Below are positions 5,159 through 7,151 of a stretch of 7,151 nt of DNA, one piece after another. Origin of the DNA: Proteobacteria bacterium UBA7420 (lineage in GTDB: Bacteria; Pseudomonadota; Gammaproteobacteria; Magnimaribacterales; D2472); the NCBI GenBank assembly GCA_002469975.1, contig DKMG01000065.1:8512-15662 (forward strand), read 5' to 3'. The notes below the pieces were generated by a model. The model was given only the letters and a program-made list of their open reading frames with translations, was not told where the DNA came from and made no database searches. How positions within the stretch are numbered: position 1 is the stretch's first letter; every line of letters begins with the position of its first letter. A program made the translations under genes and the position numbers.

Positions 5159-6517
5159 ATGAACATTAATACATCTAACAAGGCTAGCGACTCTATTGCA
5201 TGGATTGGCAAGTGGACTTTTGTGATGGCTGCTGCAGGGTCAGCAGTTGGCCTAGGAAATATTTGGGGTTTTCCATACAAGGCAGGCACCGAAGGTGGAA
5301 GCGCTTTTGTTTTAATTTATTTGGGCTGCATTTTAGTTGTTGGGCTGCCAATAATGATGGCTGAGATTATGATTGGAAGGCGAGCTCGAAAAAGCCCTGT
5401 CAATGCGATGAAGATAGCAGCCCTTGATTCCGGTCAAAGCTCTAACTGGCAGGCTGTGGGCTGGGGAGGCCTGGTTTCCGGAATATTAATTCTTTCTTTT
5501 TACAGTGTCATAGCTGGTATTTGTTTAAATTATATCGGTATTGCGGCTATGCCAAACACCACCATCTCTTCAGGCGAGCAATTCACTCTAGTGACAGCCT
5601 CAGCACCTAGATTACTTTTTTGGCACACACTCTTTATAGGGCTAAATATTGCAATTCTTGCAGCAGGAGTCATTAATGGAATTGAGCGGATGGTTCGCTT
5701 ATTAATGCCTACTTTATTCATCCTAATGATCGTTATGGTGATCAATGCCATGATCAATGGAGATTTTATTAAAGGCTTCAGTTTTTTATTCTCTCCTAAT
5801 TTCTCTGATGTTGATGCAACAACTTTTCTACGCGCCATGGGACAAGCATTTTTTAGCTTAAGTCTCGGCATGGGTTCAATCATGTGTTACGGCTCTTATA
5901 TGCCTCAAGAAGAAAACATTTTCAAAACATCGCTAACTGTTGCTGGTCTAGATACTCTCATTGCTATATTGGCCGGCCTTGCAATCTTCCCTATTATTTT
6001 TGCATACGGCATGGAGCCTGGTGCTGGACCAGGTTTAGTTTTTATCAGTCTGTTATCAGTGTTTATTGATATGCCGTTCGGTAATATTATCGGCCCTGCA
6101 TTTTTTATCCTACTTTCTATAGCTGCGCTAAGTAGCGCGATTTCCTTGCTCGAGCCCAGCGTTGCTTACTTTGCAGAGGAGAAGATTACTTCTCGCTTTG
6201 CTGCTGCTTTGATCTTGGGATTATTAGCATGGTTTATTGGTATTGGCAGCGTCCTAAGCTTTAATGAATGGTCTGATCTAGCTTTTATTGGAGATTTAAA
6301 TTTTCTTGATTCGATGGATTATCTTGCCAATCAGTTCCTAATGCCAATTGGAGGAATGATGGTTGCAATATTTGCTGGGTGGTTTTTAAAGCCGAACCTT
6401 GCATTGGATGAATTCTCAAATGTTCAGCTAAAAGTGTTTCATGTGTGGAGATTTTTTATTAGATATATTTCTCCAACATTGGTGGCCGCAGTATTTATCT
6501 ATCAATTAGCTTCATAG
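5159..6517 (+). CDS. Sodium-dependent transporter, neurotransmitter:sodium symporter (NSS/SNF) family
   Basis: 452 residues with about 11 membrane helices, the length and topology of bacterial NSS members such as MhsT (12 in LeuT). TM1 carries AAAGSAVGLGNIWGFPYKAG (24-43), the unwound sodium- and substrate-binding segment, then EGGSAFVLIYL (45-55). TM6 has FFSLSLGMGSIMCYGSYMP (231-249), the second unwound site. TM7 has LDTLIAILAGLAIFP (264-278). It likely imports an amino acid or related amine with Na+; the substrate cannot be assigned. The residue after NIW is Gly37 where LeuT and many relatives have the gating arginine. Asp265 appears to align with LeuT Asn286, as reported for MhsT/Tyt1, suggesting chloride independence (inference). 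No Shine-Dalgarno lies before the ATG, which follows the upstream stop by 6 bases, so coupling is likely. Confidence 0.93.
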   Translation: MNINTSNKASDSIAWIGKWTFVMAAAGSAVGLGNIWGFPYKAGTEGGSAFVLIYLGCILVVGLPIMMAEIMIGRRARKSPVNAMKIAALDSGQSSNWQAVGWGGLVSGILILSFYSVIAGICLNYIGIAAMPNTTISSGEQFTLVTASAPRLLFWHTLFIGLNIAILAAGVINGIERMVRLLMPTLFILMIVMVINAMINGDFIKGFSFLFSPNFSDVDATTFLRAMGQAFFSLSLGMGSIMCYGSYMPQEENIFKTSLTVAGLDTLIAILAGLAIFPIIFAYGMEPGAGPGLVFISLLSVFIDMPFGNIIGPAFFILLSIAALSSAISLLEPSVAYFAEEKITSRFAAALILGLLAWFIGIGSVLSFNEWSDLAFIGDLNFLDSMDYLANQFLMPIGGMMVAIFAGWFLKPNLALDEFSNVQLKVFHVWRFFIRYISPTLVAAVFIYQLAS

Positions 6518-6521
6518 TTTT

Positions 6522-6947
6522 ATGCGTAAGTATTTTGAGCGGTCTCAAGATTTTAAAGCAGACCCTACATCGATTCTTGAATTAATTAATGACTTTGAAT
6601 CTTATAAAAGATTTTTACCAGGATGCCTGGAATCAAAGAAATTATCTGCAGAGTCAGACGAAGTAATCAGAGGGCTGCTTGTATTTGGGCTCCTTAATCA
6701 AACTTATGAGTTTGAATCAGCAAATCACATAGAAGGCTATACCGTTAAAATTAACCAAGTGAGTGGCCCCTTTTCTTCTTTCTCTGCTTCATGGAGCCTA
6801 ACATTGCTTGAGTCAGGGGCAACCAATGTGTTATTTCAAGCAAGCTTTGCGCTCCCCTTATATCTGCAAATATTTGCAAGGCAGGGCGTCATTGACTCAA
6901 TGGGCGAGCGCTTTGTTAACGCATTTGCAACTCAGATAAGCGCATGA
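6522..6947 (+). CDS. ratA: RatA/Coq10-like START-domain protein
   Basis: 141-residue single START-like (polyketide cyclase/dehydrase type) domain. It shows the family landmarks: AD(P)xxILELINDFESYKRFLPGC near 13-35, VSGPFSSFSASWSL (80-93), and an amphipathic C-terminal helix, RQGVIDSMGERFVNAFATQI. E. coli RatA was reported to block joining of ribosomal subunits, while mitochondrial Coq10 homologues bind ubiquinone, so its physiological role remains open. The ATG lies 4 bases after the symporter stop with no Shine-Dalgarno. The TGA overlaps the next ATG (ATGA), coupling it to rnfH. The pair ratA-rnfH near divergent smpB is a conserved gammaproteobacterial arrangement, which strengthens the call. 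Confidence 0.9.
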   Translation: MRKYFERSQDFKADPTSILELINDFESYKRFLPGCLESKKLSAESDEVIRGLLVFGLLNQTYEFESANHIEGYTVKINQVSGPFSSFSASWSLTLLESGATNVLFQASFALPLYLQIFARQGVIDSMGERFVNAFATQISA

Positions 6948-7151
6948 GGATCTACTTCGCATTGCAAGGTGCTCAAGATATGATCTTTAGGTCTCTAGAA
7001 GTCTCAGAAAGCATTACAGCAATTGAAGCTCTTGAGTTACCCAGCATCAAAGCGTTACTAACCCGACCAATTGATGAGCTCAAACTGGGTGTAAATAGCA
7101 TTGAGTTAGATGGCAAATACAAGCCACTTCCTCAGCATTATCGTATGTCCG
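6944..7151 (+). CDS. rnfH: RnfH family protein, partial (3' end outside window)
   Basis: Starts at the ATG that overlaps the ratA stop and stays open for 69 codons to the window edge. The protein begins MRIYFALQGAQDMIFRSLEV. RnfH is a small ubiquitin-like beta-grasp protein of about 90-100 residues and unknown function. The match is modest: a first strand, a helix region (SITAIEALELPSIKALL), then LGVNSIELDGKYKPLPQHYRM, which corresponds to the family segment of VGIxxRPxxLxxxLxDGDRVEIYRPL type. The GDR of that motif is not preserved (PQHYRMS here). Assignment therefore leans on position directly after ratA. It is a diverged member at best; a different short protein cannot be excluded until the C terminus is seen. 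Confidence 0.6.
   Translation, partial: MRIYFALQGAQDMIFRSLEVSESITAIEALELPSIKALLTRPIDELKLGVNSIELDGKYKPLPQHYRMS

Noticed and set aside
5530..5883. Leftward 117-codon open frame inside the symporter gene
   Set aside because: Antisense shadow of membrane-helix codons; no independent support.
1..7151. Search for CRISPR arrays, insertion sequences, integrase sites and defence genes
   Set aside because: No spaced direct repeats, terminal inverted repeats, transposase or integrase motifs were seen. The tmRNA 3' end, a common integration target, is followed by the peptidase stop codon, not by an integrase gene.

Overview
The window looks like chromosomal core sequence from a low-GC, compact gammaproteobacterium, probably a streamlined marine lineage; SAR86-like is my best guess, not proven. 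Four things point there. Gene neighbourhoods are gammaproteobacterial (rplU-rpmA-obg, rpsT, smpB-ssrA, ratA-rnfH). The tmRNA is one-piece with an E. coli-like tag, whereas alphaproteobacterial tmRNA is two-piece and permuted. The DNA is AT-rich. Intergenic gaps are very short.

Layout: the 3' part of rplU (L21), rpmA (L27) and obg/cgtA run rightwards at the left edge. obg meets the leftward rpsT (S20) tail to tail, with overlapping stop codons. A 123-bp divergent spacer separates rpsT from a rightward gene for a secreted S9-family serine peptidase. That gene ends 4 bp from the 3' end of the leftward tmRNA gene ssrA, which lies just downstream of the leftward smpB. From a second divergent spacer a rightward operon starts: a DUF3429 membrane protein, an 11-TM sodium:neurotransmitter-symporter-family transporter, ratA and rnfH. 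rnfH runs off the right edge.

How the genes work together: most of the window serves the ribosome. L21, L27 and S20 are structural proteins, Obg is a large-subunit assembly GTPase, SmpB and tmRNA rescue stalled ribosomes, and RatA was reported in E. coli to act on subunit association. The S9 peptidase and the symporter could plausibly form a peptide-to-amino-acid scavenging capability, but they sit in different transcription units and that link is inference.

No new defence, mobile or biosynthetic system is visible. The points worth a second look are expression signals: a peptidase gene whose predicted transcript starts exactly at its AUG, overlapping divergent promoters, almost no Shine-Dalgarno sequences before starts despite a triple AGGAGG at the end of obg, and two very tight convergent gene pairs. 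One protein-level oddity is a glycine at the usual gating-arginine position of the symporter.
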